64,000 nt of DNA from positions 1 through 64,000 of the forward strand of contig NZ_JAKTNR010000003.1 of assembly GCF_022760855.1 (NCBI RefSeq), written 5' to 3'. The translations under genes were made by a program, and so were the position numbers. The DNA comes from Thermus albus. GTDB taxonomy: Bacteria; Deinococcota; Deinococci; Deinococcales; Thermaceae. This document shows positions 20,651 through 29,132 of the stretch, in pieces. A model generated the notes under the pieces. The model had not been told where the DNA came from. It did not search any database and was given only the letters and a program-made list of their open reading frames with translations. Within the stretch, counting starts at the first letter, position 1, and every line of letters begins with the position of its first letter.

Positions 20651-21829
20651 ATGGCCCTGCCCCTTTACCTGGTGGGCCTTTCCCACAAGACCGCTCCCCT
20701 GGAGGTGCGGGAGCGGGCGGCCTTGGACCCCGTGGTGGCCTTGCCTGCGGCCCTTGCCACCCTGGGCAAGGCGGTGGTGCTTTCCACCTGTAACCGCACG
20801 GAGATCTACGGAGTGGGTAGCACCCAGGAGGCCAAGGCCCTTCTTTTCTCCCGGGGCGTGGAACCCCAGCACCTCTATCAGAAGGAAGGGATGGAGGCCC
20901 TGCGGCACCTCTTCCGGGTGGCAGCAGGCTTGGATTCCCTGGTGATGGGGGAGGCCCAGATCCTAGGCCAGGTGCGGGAGGCCCTGTTCCTGGCCCGCAA
21001 ATATGGGGCCACGGAAAGCTTCTTGGAGAAGGCCTTCCAGTCGGCCATCGCCCTGGGCAAAAGGGCCCGGAGCGAGACCGCCATTGGGGCCGGGGCGGTG
21101 AGCGTGGCCTATGCCGCCTTGGACCTGGCCTTGGCGGTCTATGGGGACCTTACCGGCTTGACCGTGGCGGTTTTGGGCGCGGGGGAGATGGCGGAGCTCT
21201 TCCTCACCCACCTGAAGGCCCAAGGGGTGGGGAGGGTCTTGGTGGTGAACCGCACGGTGGAAAGGGCCAAGGCTTTGGCGGAGCGGTTTGGTGGCCAGGC
21301 CTTTGGCCTGGAGGCCCTGCCCCAGGTCCTGCGCCAGGCGGATCTGGTGGTGGCCTCGGCGGCTGCTCCCCATTACCTGGTGCACCCGGATGACCTCCCC
21401 AGGAGGTCCAAGCCCCTTTTCCTCATTGACATCGCCCTACCCCGGAACATCGATCCGCGGGTGGGGCGCCTTTCCCAGGCCTACCTCTACAACCTGGACG
21501 ACCTGAAGCGGGTGGTGGAGAAGAACCTAAAGGCCCGCCAAGGAGAGGTGCCCAAGGTGGAGGCCCTCATTGAGAAGGCCTTGGGGGAGTACCTGGAGTG
21601 GTACGCCGGCCACCGGGTACGGGAAGCTATCCGGGCCCTGGAGGGCCTGGTTTATAGGGAGGTGGTGCGGGAACTTCCCGGGGCGGATCCCCTCACCTGG
21701 CACAAGGAGGCGGGGCGCAGGGCCCACCCTTGGATCCTGGCGGTGAAGGCGCGGACCCAGGAGTTCCTGCAGGGCCCTCCATGCCCCAGGGAGTGTCCCC
21801 TCCTGGCCTTCCGTCCCCCACGGCTATGA
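20651..21829 (+). CDS. hemA: Glutamyl-tRNA reductase
   Basis: 392 residues. It reduces glutamyl-tRNA(Glu) to glutamate-1-semialdehyde, the first step of C5-pathway haem synthesis. The catalytic Cys is in VVLSTCNRTEIYG, the GLSHKTAPLEVRE start is typical, VAVLGAGEMAELF is the NADPH-binding loop, and a C-terminal helical dimerisation domain follows. The C-terminal tail (residues about 370-392, Cys- and Pro-rich) is poorly conserved. It overlaps hemX by 4 nt (ATGA). Confidence 0.96.
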   Translation: MALPLYLVGLSHKTAPLEVRERAALDPVVALPAALATLGKAVVLSTCNRTEIYGVGSTQEAKALLFSRGVEPQHLYQKEGMEALRHLFRVAAGLDSLVMGEAQILGQVREALFLARKYGATESFLEKAFQSAIALGKRARSETAIGAGAVSVAYAALDLALAVYGDLTGLTVAVLGAGEMAELFLTHLKAQGVGRVLVVNRTVERAKALAERFGGQAFGLEALPQVLRQADLVVASAAAPHYLVHPDDLPRRSKPLFLIDIALPRNIDPRVGRLSQAYLYNLDDLKRVVEKNLKARQGEVPKVEALIEKALGEYLEWYAGHRVREAIRALEGLVYREVVRELPGADPLTWHKEAGRRAHPWILAVKARTQEFLQGPPCPRECPLLAFRPPRL

Positions 21830-22578
21830 CCGGTGCTTCCCTTTTGGCCTTGGTGGGGGTCCTCCTCTTGGCCGTGGGTTTGTTCTGGCCTCGAGGGCTT
21901 TCCCTGGGGGCCTTCCTTTACCTGGGAGCTGCTTTGGCCGATGCCCTGGCCAAGGGGTTTTTCTCCGGGCCAGCCCAGCCCGCCCTGGTCCTGGGGGGGC
22001 TTTTGGCCTTACGTGGGGAAAGCCTCCTCCTTAGACCCCGGCTAACCCCTTTGCGCCGCTATCTGGTCCTCCTGGCCATGCTTTTGGGCCTCTTTGCCCT
22101 CAAGGCCTTGCCCCATCCGGGTGGGAGTCTGCCTCCCCTTCTTACCTTGGTGCATGCCGGGGCTTTCCTGGTAGCCTACCTGGCCCTGGCGGTGGGGGTT
22201 GGGGCGGGGGTGATGTGCGCTTTGCAGGACCTGCGTTTGCGGTCGGTGCCGGAAAAGGCCTTGCTCTCCCCTCCCCTTTGGAGCCTGAAGCGGCTGGAGC
22301 AGGGGTACTTGCGGGTGGGGTATCTGGCCACCACCTTGGGCTTGACCAGCGGCATGGCCTGGGCCTGGGGTTATTTCGGCAGTCCCTTGGCCTTGGATCC
22401 CAAGGAGATCTCTGTGCTGTTGGGTTGGTTTGGCCTTACCCTGTACTTTTTGCTGGAGGAAAGGCTCCGGGGCTATGTGCGCATGGCCCTCCTCCTTTCG
22501 GCCTATGCCCTTTTGCTCTTTGCCTTTATAGGCGCCCCCTTCCTGGGCTCCCGCCATCCCTCGGGGCTAGGTTTCTAA
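21826..22578 (+). CDS. HemX/CcsA-type cytochrome c assembly membrane protein
   Basis: 250 residues from ATG 21826, which overlaps the hemA stop; an upstream in-frame extension to 21730 lies inside hemA and is rejected. About eight hydrophobic segments are seen, with LVHAGAFLVAYLALAVGVGAG and LGLTSGMAWAW resembling the haem-handling core of the CcsA/HemX family. HemX proteins next to hemA are thought to tune glutamyl-tRNA reductase levels or haem handling; that role is inferred from the arrangement. Confidence 0.78.
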   Translation: MTGASLLALVGVLLLAVGLFWPRGLSLGAFLYLGAALADALAKGFFSGPAQPALVLGGLLALRGESLLLRPRLTPLRRYLVLLAMLLGLFALKALPHPGGSLPPLLTLVHAGAFLVAYLALAVGVGAGVMCALQDLRLRSVPEKALLSPPLWSLKRLEQGYLRVGYLATTLGLTSGMAWAWGYFGSPLALDPKEISVLLGWFGLTLYFLLEERLRGYVRMALLLSAYALLLFAFIGAPFLGSRHPSGLGF

Positions 22579-22593
22579 TGTGTTAACTCATAC

Positions 22594-22637
22594 TTGACAA
22601 AATGTAAAACTCAGGTTTATAATCCCTGATAAGGAGG
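22594..22637 (+). promoter_or_regulatory. Canonical sigma-A promoter and ribosome-binding site
   Basis: TTGACA (22594-22599), 18-bp spacer, TATAAT (22618-22623), both perfect consensus, then AAGGAGG (22631-22637) 5 nt before the ATG at 22643. It stands out as a local AT-rich island and is the strongest -35/-10 promoter recognised in the window, suggesting high or constitutive expression of the small-gene cluster behind it. Confidence 0.85.
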
Positions 22638-22642
22638 CAGGG

Positions 22643-22840
22643 ATGTGGTGCCCGTGGTGGGACCCGGAAGCGATGGGGAGGCGGCATGAGGAACTCCTCC
22701 AGGAGGCGGAGCGGGAAAGGCTTCTTAAGCCTCTTCGCTTCCCCTGGCGTCTAAAGCTGGGCCGGCTCCTCCTCGGCTGGGGCCAGCGGCTGGCCCCGGG
22801 GCTTGCGGCAGAGCCCCCGGAGGTTTCCTATGGAGGATAG
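22643..22840 (+). CDS. Small protein of unknown function (65 aa)
   Basis: 65 residues, Trp-rich at the N terminus (MWCPWWDPEAM) followed by a charged amphipathic stretch (EELLQEAERERLL) and a basic C-terminal half. No family recognised and no membrane segment. Reality of the gene is supported by the consensus promoter and a near-perfect ribosome-binding site at the right distance. It leads a cluster with a SHOCT-like protein, a membrane protein and a DUF2089 protein, although 122 bp separate it from the next gene. Confidence 0.6.
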   Translation: MWCPWWDPEAMGRRHEELLQEAERERLLKPLRFPWRLKLGRLLLGWGQRLAPGLAAEPPEVSYGG

Positions 22841-22962
22841 GAAAAGGGAAAAGCCGTTGGTGTCGGACTCCTGCCCCTTCCGGCCAAGGCTGGGCTCTGG
22901 TCCAGGTACGGCCAGGCTTGGGGCTTGGGTGAATAAGGACCAGCGGCAACTGGAGGTTTAGA

Positions 22963-23334
22963 ATGGAAGAGAAGCGGCGGATTCTAGAGATGGTGCGCTC
23001 GGGGGAGATTGGGGTGGAGGAGGCCTTGGCCCTCCTCGAGGCCCTTGAAGAACCCAGGGCCAAAGCCCAGGTTGCGGCCAAGCTCCTCAGGGTGAGGATC
23101 CAGGCCGAGGACAAGGGTAAACCCGTGCGGGTCCATGTAAACCTGCCTTTAGCCTTGGCGGAGCTTTTGGAGAAGTTCCTTCCCGAAGAGGCCAAGCTTA
23201 CCCTGGAAGGCCGGGGGGTAAACCTGAAGGACCTCTTGGCCTTGGTGCGGGAGGGGGTGCCTGAGGGGAAGTTGGTGGAGATTGAGGCGGAGGAGGAGGG
23301 CAAGCCTGTACAGGTGCTGGTTGAGGTGGTGTGA
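22963..23334 (+). CDS. SHOCT-like domain protein
   Basis: 123 residues. The N terminus is the short helical SHOCT-like motif found in YvlB/LiaX-type proteins (KRRILEMVRSGEIGVEEALALLEAL). The rest is charged, with LPLALAELLEKFLPEEAKLTLEGRGVNLKDLLALV resembling the predicted scaffold part of such proteins. No membrane segment. The same EISVEEA-type motif ends the DUF2089 gene two genes downstream, so the two proteins may interact. Function unknown; a link to envelope-stress control is inferred only from distant homologues. Confidence 0.7.
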   Translation: MEEKRRILEMVRSGEIGVEEALALLEALEEPRAKAQVAAKLLRVRIQAEDKGKPVRVHVNLPLALAELLEKFLPEEAKLTLEGRGVNLKDLLALVREGVPEGKLVEIEAEEEGKPVQVLVEVV

Positions 23335-23588
23335 GGCGGGAACGGGTGGCCTTGCGCCCCAGGTTCCTCTACCTTTGGGTGCGGGGGTCTTTTCCCCTGC
23401 CCCTGGTCCTTGTGCTGCCTCTTTTTGCCCTGGAGTGGAGCCTGATGCTGGTCGCTTTGATCAGGAAAACCCGGAGGCTTTCCAGTCCGGTGCCCTTTAA
23501 GGCCTTGTTCGCCCTGCGCTGGCTTCCTCCCATGCTCCTGGTATGGGTCCAGGCGGGGGAGACGGAGGTGAGGCTAGGCCTATGGTGA
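23331..23588 (+). CDS. Small membrane protein of unknown function (85 aa)
   Basis: 85 residues starting with GTG in a GTGA overlap with the SHOCT-like gene. It is basic at the N terminus (RRERVALRPRFLYLW) with one or two hydrophobic segments (about 20-40 and 58-72). Its stop shares bases with the starts available for the DUF2089 gene. In related clusters a membrane protein sits between SHOCT-like and DUF2089 proteins; no function is assigned. Confidence 0.62.
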   Translation: MRRERVALRPRFLYLWVRGSFPLPLVLVLPLFALEWSLMLVALIRKTRRLSSPVPFKALFALRWLPPMLLVWVQAGETEVRLGLW

Positions 23589-23953
23589 TGAAGCCCATGC
23601 CCGTGCGCTGCCCAGCCTGCGAGGCGCCTTTGGCGGCAAGAGTCCTTTACTGCCCTTCCTGCGGCACCGAGGTGCACGGCCGCTTCCAGCCCAATGAGTT
23701 CGCCCTCTTGCCCAAGGAGCACCTGGATTTCCTTCGGCTTTTCGTGAAGACCCGGGGGAACCTGAAGGAGGTGGAAAGGATCCTGGGGGTTTCCTACCCC
23801 ACGGTGCGCGCTCGGTTGGATGCCCTTCTAAAGGTCTTGGGGTATGAGGCCGAGGAAGCGGGGGAGGATAGGCTTGAGGTTTTGGAGGCCTTGCGCCGGG
23901 GGGAGATCAGCGTGGAGGAGGCGGTGGTGCGGCTGAGGGAAGGGAGAAGCTGA
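23582..23953 (+). CDS. DUF2089 family protein: zinc ribbon, HTH and SHOCT-like tail
   Basis: 123 residues from ATG 23582 (GGAGGTG about 12 nt upstream; ATG 23588 is an alternative). Layout: N-terminal zinc ribbon with CPAC (residues about 10-13) and CPSCG (about 25-29), a helix-turn-helix (GNLKEVERILGVSYPTVRARLDALLKVLG), and a C-terminal EALRRGEISVEEAVVRL motif like the SHOCT-like gene of this cluster. A DNA-binding regulator is likely. Its 3' end overlaps the convergent histidine kinase gene by 47 nt, the longest coding overlap in this window. Confidence 0.8.
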   Translation: MVMKPMPVRCPACEAPLAARVLYCPSCGTEVHGRFQPNEFALLPKEHLDFLRLFVKTRGNLKEVERILGVSYPTVRARLDALLKVLGYEAEEAGEDRLEVLEALRRGEISVEEAVVRLREGRS

Positions 23954-25313
23954 AGGCCGTGCCTTTGCCCACCTCGCTTTCCACCCAGATCTCCCCCCCG
24001 TGGGCCTCGAGGATGGCCTTCACGATGGCCAGCCCCAACCCCGACCCCCCCCGCTCCCGGTCCCGGGCCTTGTCCACCCGGTAGAAGCGCTCAAAAAGGT
24101 GGGGAAGGTGCTCCTTAGGGATGCCCTCCCCATCGTCCTCCACCCGGACCACCACCTTTTCCCCCAGGTCAAAGGCCCTAAGCCAGATGTGCCGGGCCCT
24201 GGCCTTGATGGCGTTGGAAAGCAGGTTGGCCAGGACCTGGTGGAGCCGGTCGGGGTCGCCTTGCACCCAAAGCTCCGGGGAGGTTTCCACCTCTATGGCC
24301 CCCTCAAAGCTTTTGGTAAACTCTTCCTTTACCTCCTCCAAGAGGTCCAGCACCCGCACCGGGGCAGGTTCCATGCGCCAGGTGCCGCTTTGGGAGAGCT
24401 CCAGAAGGTCGGAAACCAGCTTCCCCATGCGCTCCGCTTCCCGCTTCACCACCTCGAGGCTTTCCCTTTGGGCGTCGTTTAGGGGGGTGCGCCTTAAAAG
24501 GTAGCCCACGTGGCCCAGGATGGCGGTGATGGGGGTCCTGAGCTCGTGGGAGGCGTCCTGCAGGAAGCGGGTCTGGGCCACAAAGGCCTCCTGCATCCGG
24601 GAGAGCATCCCGTTCAGGGTCCGCACCAGGGTGGCCACCTCATCCCGCCCTTCAGGTTCCGGCAAGGGCTCGGGGCGGGTGGTGATGGCCTCGGCCCGCT
24701 TGGCCACCCACTCCAAAGGCTCCAGGGCCCGGGCCACCAGGTTCCTGGCCAGGAGGAGGGAGAGAAGGAGGACCAAGATGGCTGTCCCCGCATAGATACG
24801 TGTGAACTGGGAGAGGGTGCTTTCAAGGCCTTCCACGGGCCTCCCCACCAAAAGGGCCCCCTTCCACACCGCGCCCGCAAGGTTCACCTCCACTCGCCGG
24901 GCGTACACCAGAAGCCTTAAGGGGGGTCCGTCCCGGGGAAGCTCGGCGTAAGCCCAAGTCTCGCCCTGCTCCAGAAGGGCGCGGTAGTCGGCTTCCTTAA
25001 GAAGCAGGCGCTGCCCTCCCAAGGCGGGGCTTTTCTGGAGGCTGATCCCTCCTTCCTGGGCCAGGAGGGCTGGGTTTTCCTCAGGGATGAGGACCAGCTC
25101 CGCATAGAGGTTGGCGGGGAGCCCAGCCTCCAATAGGGCCTGCCCCCCCAGGTTCAAAAGGCGCACCACTTGGTTGCTGGCCTCCTGGAGCTCTTGGCGG
25201 AGGGAGCGGTAGAGGAAGTTCCTTAAAAGCCCTTCCAGGGCAAGCCCTAAAACCAGGAGGGCCACCAAGAGAAGCCCCGCGGTGAGGAGGGTGATCCGGG
25301 AGCGCAGGGTCAT
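23907..25313 (-). CDS. Sensor histidine kinase (HAMP, OmpR-partner type)
   Basis: 468 residues. Two membrane segments (about 8-30 and 170-195) flank an extracytoplasmic sensor region; then HAMP, the phospho-acceptor H-box ASHELRTPITAILGHV, and a HATPase domain with LANLLSNAIKA (N), DDGEGIP (G1), LFERFYRVDKARD (F) and GGSGLGLAI (G2). The C terminus ends in a proline run that extends into the convergent DUF2089 gene. It lies 47 nt after its response regulator on the same strand. The signal sensed is unknown. Confidence 0.93.
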   Translation of the reverse strand: MTLRSRITLLTAGLLLVALLVLGLALEGLLRNFLYRSLRQELQEASNQVVRLLNLGGQALLEAGLPANLYAELVLIPEENPALLAQEGGISLQKSPALGGQRLLLKEADYRALLEQGETWAYAELPRDGPPLRLLVYARRVEVNLAGAVWKGALLVGRPVEGLESTLSQFTRIYAGTAILVLLLSLLLARNLVARALEPLEWVAKRAEAITTRPEPLPEPEGRDEVATLVRTLNGMLSRMQEAFVAQTRFLQDASHELRTPITAILGHVGYLLRRTPLNDAQRESLEVVKREAERMGKLVSDLLELSQSGTWRMEPAPVRVLDLLEEVKEEFTKSFEGAIEVETSPELWVQGDPDRLHQVLANLLSNAIKARARHIWLRAFDLGEKVVVRVEDDGEGIPKEHLPHLFERFYRVDKARDRERGGSGLGLAIVKAILEAHGGEIWVESEVGKGTAFSFSLPSAAPPPPPR

Positions 25314-25360
25314 GCTACCCCGCCCTGGCTACCCCGGCGAAAGGGTGCGAAAGGCGCGCA

Positions 25361-26035
25361 TCAGTCTTCCCGGAGCACGTAACCCACACCCCGCACCGTG
25401 TGGATGAGGCGGCGTTCTCCTGCGGCTTCCAGCTTCTTGCGCAGGTAGCCGATGTAGACGTCCACCACGTTGCTCCCACCTTGGTAACCAGGCCAGACCT
25501 TCTCCTCTATCTCGTAGCGGCTGAAGACCTTGCCCGGATTTCTGGCCAGGAGTTCCAGGAGCTCAAACTCTTTGTTGGAAAGCTCAATGCGCCTTCCGCT
25601 GCGGAAAACCTCCCTTCCTTCCAGGTTGATGATGAGGTCGGCCACCCGGATCTCCCCGGTGATGGCCGGGCTCACCCGGCGCAGGTGGGCCCGCACCCGG
25701 GCGAGAAGCTCCTCAATGGAAAAGGGCTTCACCAGGTAGTCGTCGGCCCCAGCATCCAGGCCTTCCACCTTGTCCTCCACACGGTCCTTGGCGGTGAGGA
25801 TCAGGATGGGTACGTTGGAGGTCTTGCGGATGCGCTTGGCCACCTCAATCCCGTCCATGACGGGAAGCATCAGGTCCAGGATCACCAGGTTGGGGTTCAC
25901 CTCCCGGAAGCGGGAAAGGCCCGTAATGCCATCGTAGGCCACCTCGGTGCGGTAGCCTTCGGCTTGGAGTTCCAGTTCTATGAAGCGGGCGATATCCTTT
26001 TCGTCCTCCACGATGAGGATTAGAGGGGGTTCCAT
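25361..26035 (-). CDS. OmpR/PhoB-family response regulator
   Basis: 224 residues from ATG 26035. Receiver: acidic pair VEDEKD, phospho-acceptor in [12 protein letters not shown], conserved Thr in LILTAKD and Lys in DYLVKPFS. The C-terminal winged helix ends with [18 protein letters not shown] and the wing [11 protein letters not shown]. Minus-strand TATCCT (26043-26048) is 7 nt before the ATG, preceded by a perfect 16-bp palindrome that may be its own operator. Partner of the downstream histidine kinase. Confidence 0.95.
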   Translation of the reverse strand: MEPPLILIVEDEKDIARFIELELQAEGYRTEVAYDGITGLSRFREVNPNLVILDLMLPVMDGIEVAKRIRKTSNVPILILTAKDRVEDKVEGLDAGADDYLVKPFSIEELLARVRAHLRRVSPAITGEIRVADLIINLEGREVFRSGRRIELSNKEFELLELLARNPGKVFSRYEIEEKVWPGYQGGSNVVDVYIGYLRKKLEAAGERRLIHTVRGVGYVLRED

Positions 26036-26042
26036 ACCCTTT

Positions 26043-26068
26043 AGGATACTCACTTTCTCATGAGAAAG
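26043..26068 (-). promoter_or_regulatory. 16-bp palindrome and -10 box before the response regulator
   Basis: CTTTCTCATGAGAAAG (26053-26068) is a perfect palindrome lying between the PAQR gene stop (26069) and the -10 box TATCCT (26043-26048) of the response-regulator gene. It covers the spacer and -35 approach, so an autoregulatory operator is likely; a terminator for the upstream gene is the alternative, but there is no loop or T-tract. Confidence 0.55.
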
Positions 26069-26686
26069 CTAGGTGTATAAACTTAAAACCGCCAAGTACA
26101 TGAAGAGGCTTCCCAGGAGAACCAATAGATGCCAAAGCCCATGAAAACCCACCTTTTCCGGCCATGGGTTGGGTCGTTTTTTCCCATATACCCAAGCCCC
26201 CAGGGTGTAGAGGACCCCGGAGACGGCCATGAGGCTGAAGGTGGAAAGGGGCAGTTGGAGCTTGGGCAGGAAGAGGACGGAAAGCCATCCCAAGGCCAGG
26301 TAGGCCAGGGTGTAGAGCCAACGCGGTGCCTTGAGGAAGAAAAGGCGGAAGCCCACCCCCAGAAGGGCTAAGCCCCAGACCAGGCCCAAGGCAAAGGGCT
26401 TCCAGCTCTCTTGAAGGCCTTCCACCAGGAAGGGTGTGTAGCTTCCGGCGATGAAGAGGAAGATGGCCGCATGGTCCAGTCGCCTGAGCCAGGCCAGGGC
26501 CTTATCCCCCACCCGAAGGGCGTGGTAAAGGGTGCTGGCCCCAAACATGAAGGTCATGGTGAGCCCAAAGAGCAGGAGGGCCGGCCAGGATTTCTGTGGG
26601 GCAAGGAGGAGAAGGAGAGCGCTTCCCAGAAGGGCCAAAGGCACCCCGAGGGCATGGCTTAAGGTATTAAAGGGCTCGCGCACCAT
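26069..26686 (-). CDS. PAQR / hemolysin III family membrane protein
   Basis: 205 residues with seven hydrophobic segments. PAQR motifs are clear: EPFNTLSHALG near the N terminus, FGASTLYHAL, DHAAIFLFIAGSYTPF, and the terminal FHGLWHLLVLLGS. The conserved His/Asp residues bind zinc in the family. Bacterial members are called hemolysin III, but a membrane-lipid homeostasis role is more likely. TATGCT (26692-26697 on the minus strand) lies 5 nt before the ATG. The gene is independent of ppsA upstream. Confidence 0.88.
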   Translation of the reverse strand: MVREPFNTLSHALGVPLALLGSALLLLLAPQKSWPALLLFGLTMTFMFGASTLYHALRVGDKALAWLRRLDHAAIFLFIAGSYTPFLVEGLQESWKPFALGLVWGLALLGVGFRLFFLKAPRWLYTLAYLALGWLSVLFLPKLQLPLSTFSLMAVSGVLYTLGAWVYGKKRPNPWPEKVGFHGLWHLLVLLGSLFMYLAVLSLYT

Positions 26687-26720
26687 GCCTCAGCATACCG
26701 GATTCCCAGGCCGCTAACGC

Positions 26721-29120
26721 CTAATGGGAGTCTTCCAGAAGGGCTTTTTCTATTTCCGCCACCCTCTTCACCGTGCGTAGAAGGGCGTCGGGGTTAAGGC
26801 TTAGGGAGTCTATCCCCCTTTCCACCAAGAAGGCGGCGAACTCGGGATAGTCGGAGGGGGCTTGGCCGCAAATGCCCACCTTTTTCCCCTTGGCGTGGGC
26901 CTTTTCTATCAGCATGGCCGAAAGGAGTTTGACGGTTTCCCTCCGCTCGTCAAAAAGCCAGGCCACCCTTTCCGAGTCCCGGTCCAGGCCCAGGGCCAGC
27001 TGGGTGAGGTCGTTGGAGCCGATGGAAAACCCATCAAAAAGCTCCGCGAAGGCCTCGGCTTCCAGGATGTTGGAGGGAATCTCCGCCATCACATAGACCT
27101 CGAGGCCCCCCTCTCCCCGCTTCAAGCCTCCTTCCGCCATCACCTCCAAGACCCTGGCCCCCTCCTCCGGGGTGCGGCAGAAGGGCACCATGACCATGAG
27201 GTTTTTCAGGCCCATCTCCTCCCGCACCTTCCTCACCGCCTGCACCTCGAGGAGAAAGCCCTCCTTGTAATCGGGATGGTAGTAGCGGCTGGCCCCCCGC
27301 CAGCCCAGCATGGGGTTTTCCTCCTTGGGCTCAAAGAGGTGCCCCCCTACGAGGCGGGCGTACTCGTTGGTCTTGAAGTCGGAGAAGCGGAGGATTACGG
27401 GCCTGGGGTAGAAGGCGGCGGCGATGAGGCCGATCCCCTGGGCCAGGGTGTCCACGAAGTAGGCCCGCTTGTCGGGGTAGGCCTCCGTGAGCTCCTCCAC
27501 CTGGCGCTGGACCTCCTTGGGCAGGGTTTCAAAGCGGGTTAAGGCCAAGGGGTGGATGCGCACGTGGCTGGCGAAGACGAACTCCATGCGCAAAAGCCCC
27601 ACCCCATCCGTGGGTAGGAGGCTTACCCTGAGGGCCTCCTCCGGGGTGCCCACATTCACCATGATCCGGGTGCGGGTTTGGGGCAGGGTTTCGGGCCGGA
27701 CCTCCTCCACCTCAAAGGGAAAGGCCCCCCGGTAGATGCGCCCCACCTCCCCCTCGGCGCAGGAGACGGTGACCACCTCCCCTTCGGGGATGAGCCGGGT
27801 GGCTCCCAGGGCGCCCACCACCGCGGGCACCCCCAGCTCCCGGGCCACGATGGCCGCGTGGGAGGTGCGCCCGCCCCGCTCGGTGACGATGGCCGAGGCC
27901 CGCTTCATGATGGGCTCCCAGTCGGGGTTGGTGGTTTCCGTGACCAGGACCTCCCCTTCCTGGAAACGGTCCATTTCCTTGGGGTCTTTGAGGACTCGGG
28001 CCCTTCCCGTGGCGATGGCTTCACCCACCGCCAGGCCCTCGGCCAGGACCTCCCCCCTTTGCAAAAGGCGGTAGATGCGGAGCACCGGGGCCTTTTGCGA
28101 GTGGACGGTTTCGGGGCGGGCTTGCAGGATGAAAAGCTCCCCCGTGGGCCCGTCCTTGGCCCACTCAATGTCCATGGGGGTGGGCGCTCCCCGCTTTTTG
28201 CTGTAATGCTCTTCAATCTTGAGGGACCACTCGGCCAGGAGGAGGGCCTCGGTGTCGGAGAGGGCGAACTGCTTGCGAAGGTAGGGGGGAGTGGGGCGGT
28301 TTCTGAGGCGTCCTTCCCTGGGGTCAAGGGCCAGGGTGAGCTCCTTGGGGCCCAGCTTTTTGTGCACCAGAGCCCGGTAGCCCGCCTTCAGGGTTTCCTT
28401 GTGCACGTAGTAGGCGTCGGGCCCCACCCGCCCCTGGACGATGTTCTCCCCAAGGCCGTAGATGGCGGTGATGTAGACGAAGCCCTGGTGGCCGGTGTCC
28501 GGGTCCAGGGTGAAGATCACCCCGCTGGCTCCGCTATCCGCCCGGACCATGCGCTGCACCCCCACGGAAAGGGCCACCTTCAGGTGGTCAAAGCCCATGT
28601 GGGCCCGGTAGCTGATGGCCCGGGCGGTGAAGAGGCTGGCCATGGCCCGCTTCACGTGGAGAAGGAGGTCTTCTTCTCCTTGCACGTAGAGGTAGCTTTC
28701 CTGTTGCCCGGCGAAGCTGGCGGTGGGGAGGTCCTCGGCGGTGGCGCTACTGCGCACGGCCACGGGAAGGGCTTCTTCCCCGGCTTCTTGGGAAAGCTTC
28801 CGGTAGGCCTGGCGGATCTCTTCCTCCAGGTCCCGGGGGTACACCCCCTTTAGGATCAGGTTCCTCAGGCGGCGGCTGGCCCTTTGCAAGGCCAGGGGGT
28901 CGTCGGGGTCTAGGTTCTTTAGTTCCTGGCGGATGGCCTCCTCAAGGCCATTGGCCTTGAGGAAGTACCAGTAGGCCTCGCTGGTGGTGGCAAACCCTCC
29001 GGGCACCTTCACCCCCAAGGGGGAAAGCTCCCGGATCATCTCCCCCAAGGAGGCGTTCTTGCCGCCCACCAGGGGGACGTCCTCGAGGCCTACCTCATGG
29101 AAAAACCGTATCCAGCGCAT
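26721..29120 (-). CDS. ppsA: Phosphoenolpyruvate synthase
   Basis: 799 residues. Domains in order: N-terminal ATP-grasp/pyruvate-phosphate dikinase domain (LVGGKNASLGEM; AVRSSATAEDLPTASFAGQQE), central swivelling domain with the phosphohistidine in GGRTSHAAIVARELG, and a PEP/pyruvate-binding TIM barrel (GSNDLTQLALGLDRDS, VGICGQAPSDYPEFA). It makes PEP from pyruvate for gluconeogenesis. GGAGG lies just before the ATG, and the gene is 12 nt after moxR on the same strand. Confidence 0.96.
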   Translation of the reverse strand: MRWIRFFHEVGLEDVPLVGGKNASLGEMIRELSPLGVKVPGGFATTSEAYWYFLKANGLEEAIRQELKNLDPDDPLALQRASRRLRNLILKGVYPRDLEEEIRQAYRKLSQEAGEEALPVAVRSSATAEDLPTASFAGQQESYLYVQGEEDLLLHVKRAMASLFTARAISYRAHMGFDHLKVALSVGVQRMVRADSGASGVIFTLDPDTGHQGFVYITAIYGLGENIVQGRVGPDAYYVHKETLKAGYRALVHKKLGPKELTLALDPREGRLRNRPTPPYLRKQFALSDTEALLLAEWSLKIEEHYSKKRGAPTPMDIEWAKDGPTGELFILQARPETVHSQKAPVLRIYRLLQRGEVLAEGLAVGEAIATGRARVLKDPKEMDRFQEGEVLVTETTNPDWEPIMKRASAIVTERGGRTSHAAIVARELGVPAVVGALGATRLIPEGEVVTVSCAEGEVGRIYRGAFPFEVEEVRPETLPQTRTRIMVNVGTPEEALRVSLLPTDGVGLLRMEFVFASHVRIHPLALTRFETLPKEVQRQVEELTEAYPDKRAYFVDTLAQGIGLIAAAFYPRPVILRFSDFKTNEYARLVGGHLFEPKEENPMLGWRGASRYYHPDYKEGFLLEVQAVRKVREEMGLKNLMVMVPFCRTPEEGARVLEVMAEGGLKRGEGGLEVYVMAEIPSNILEAEAFAELFDGFSIGSNDLTQLALGLDRDSERVAWLFDERRETVKLLSAMLIEKAHAKGKKVGICGQAPSDYPEFAAFLVERGIDSLSLNPDALLRTVKRVAEIEKALLEDSH

Positions 29121-29132
29121 ATCTCCTCCCTT

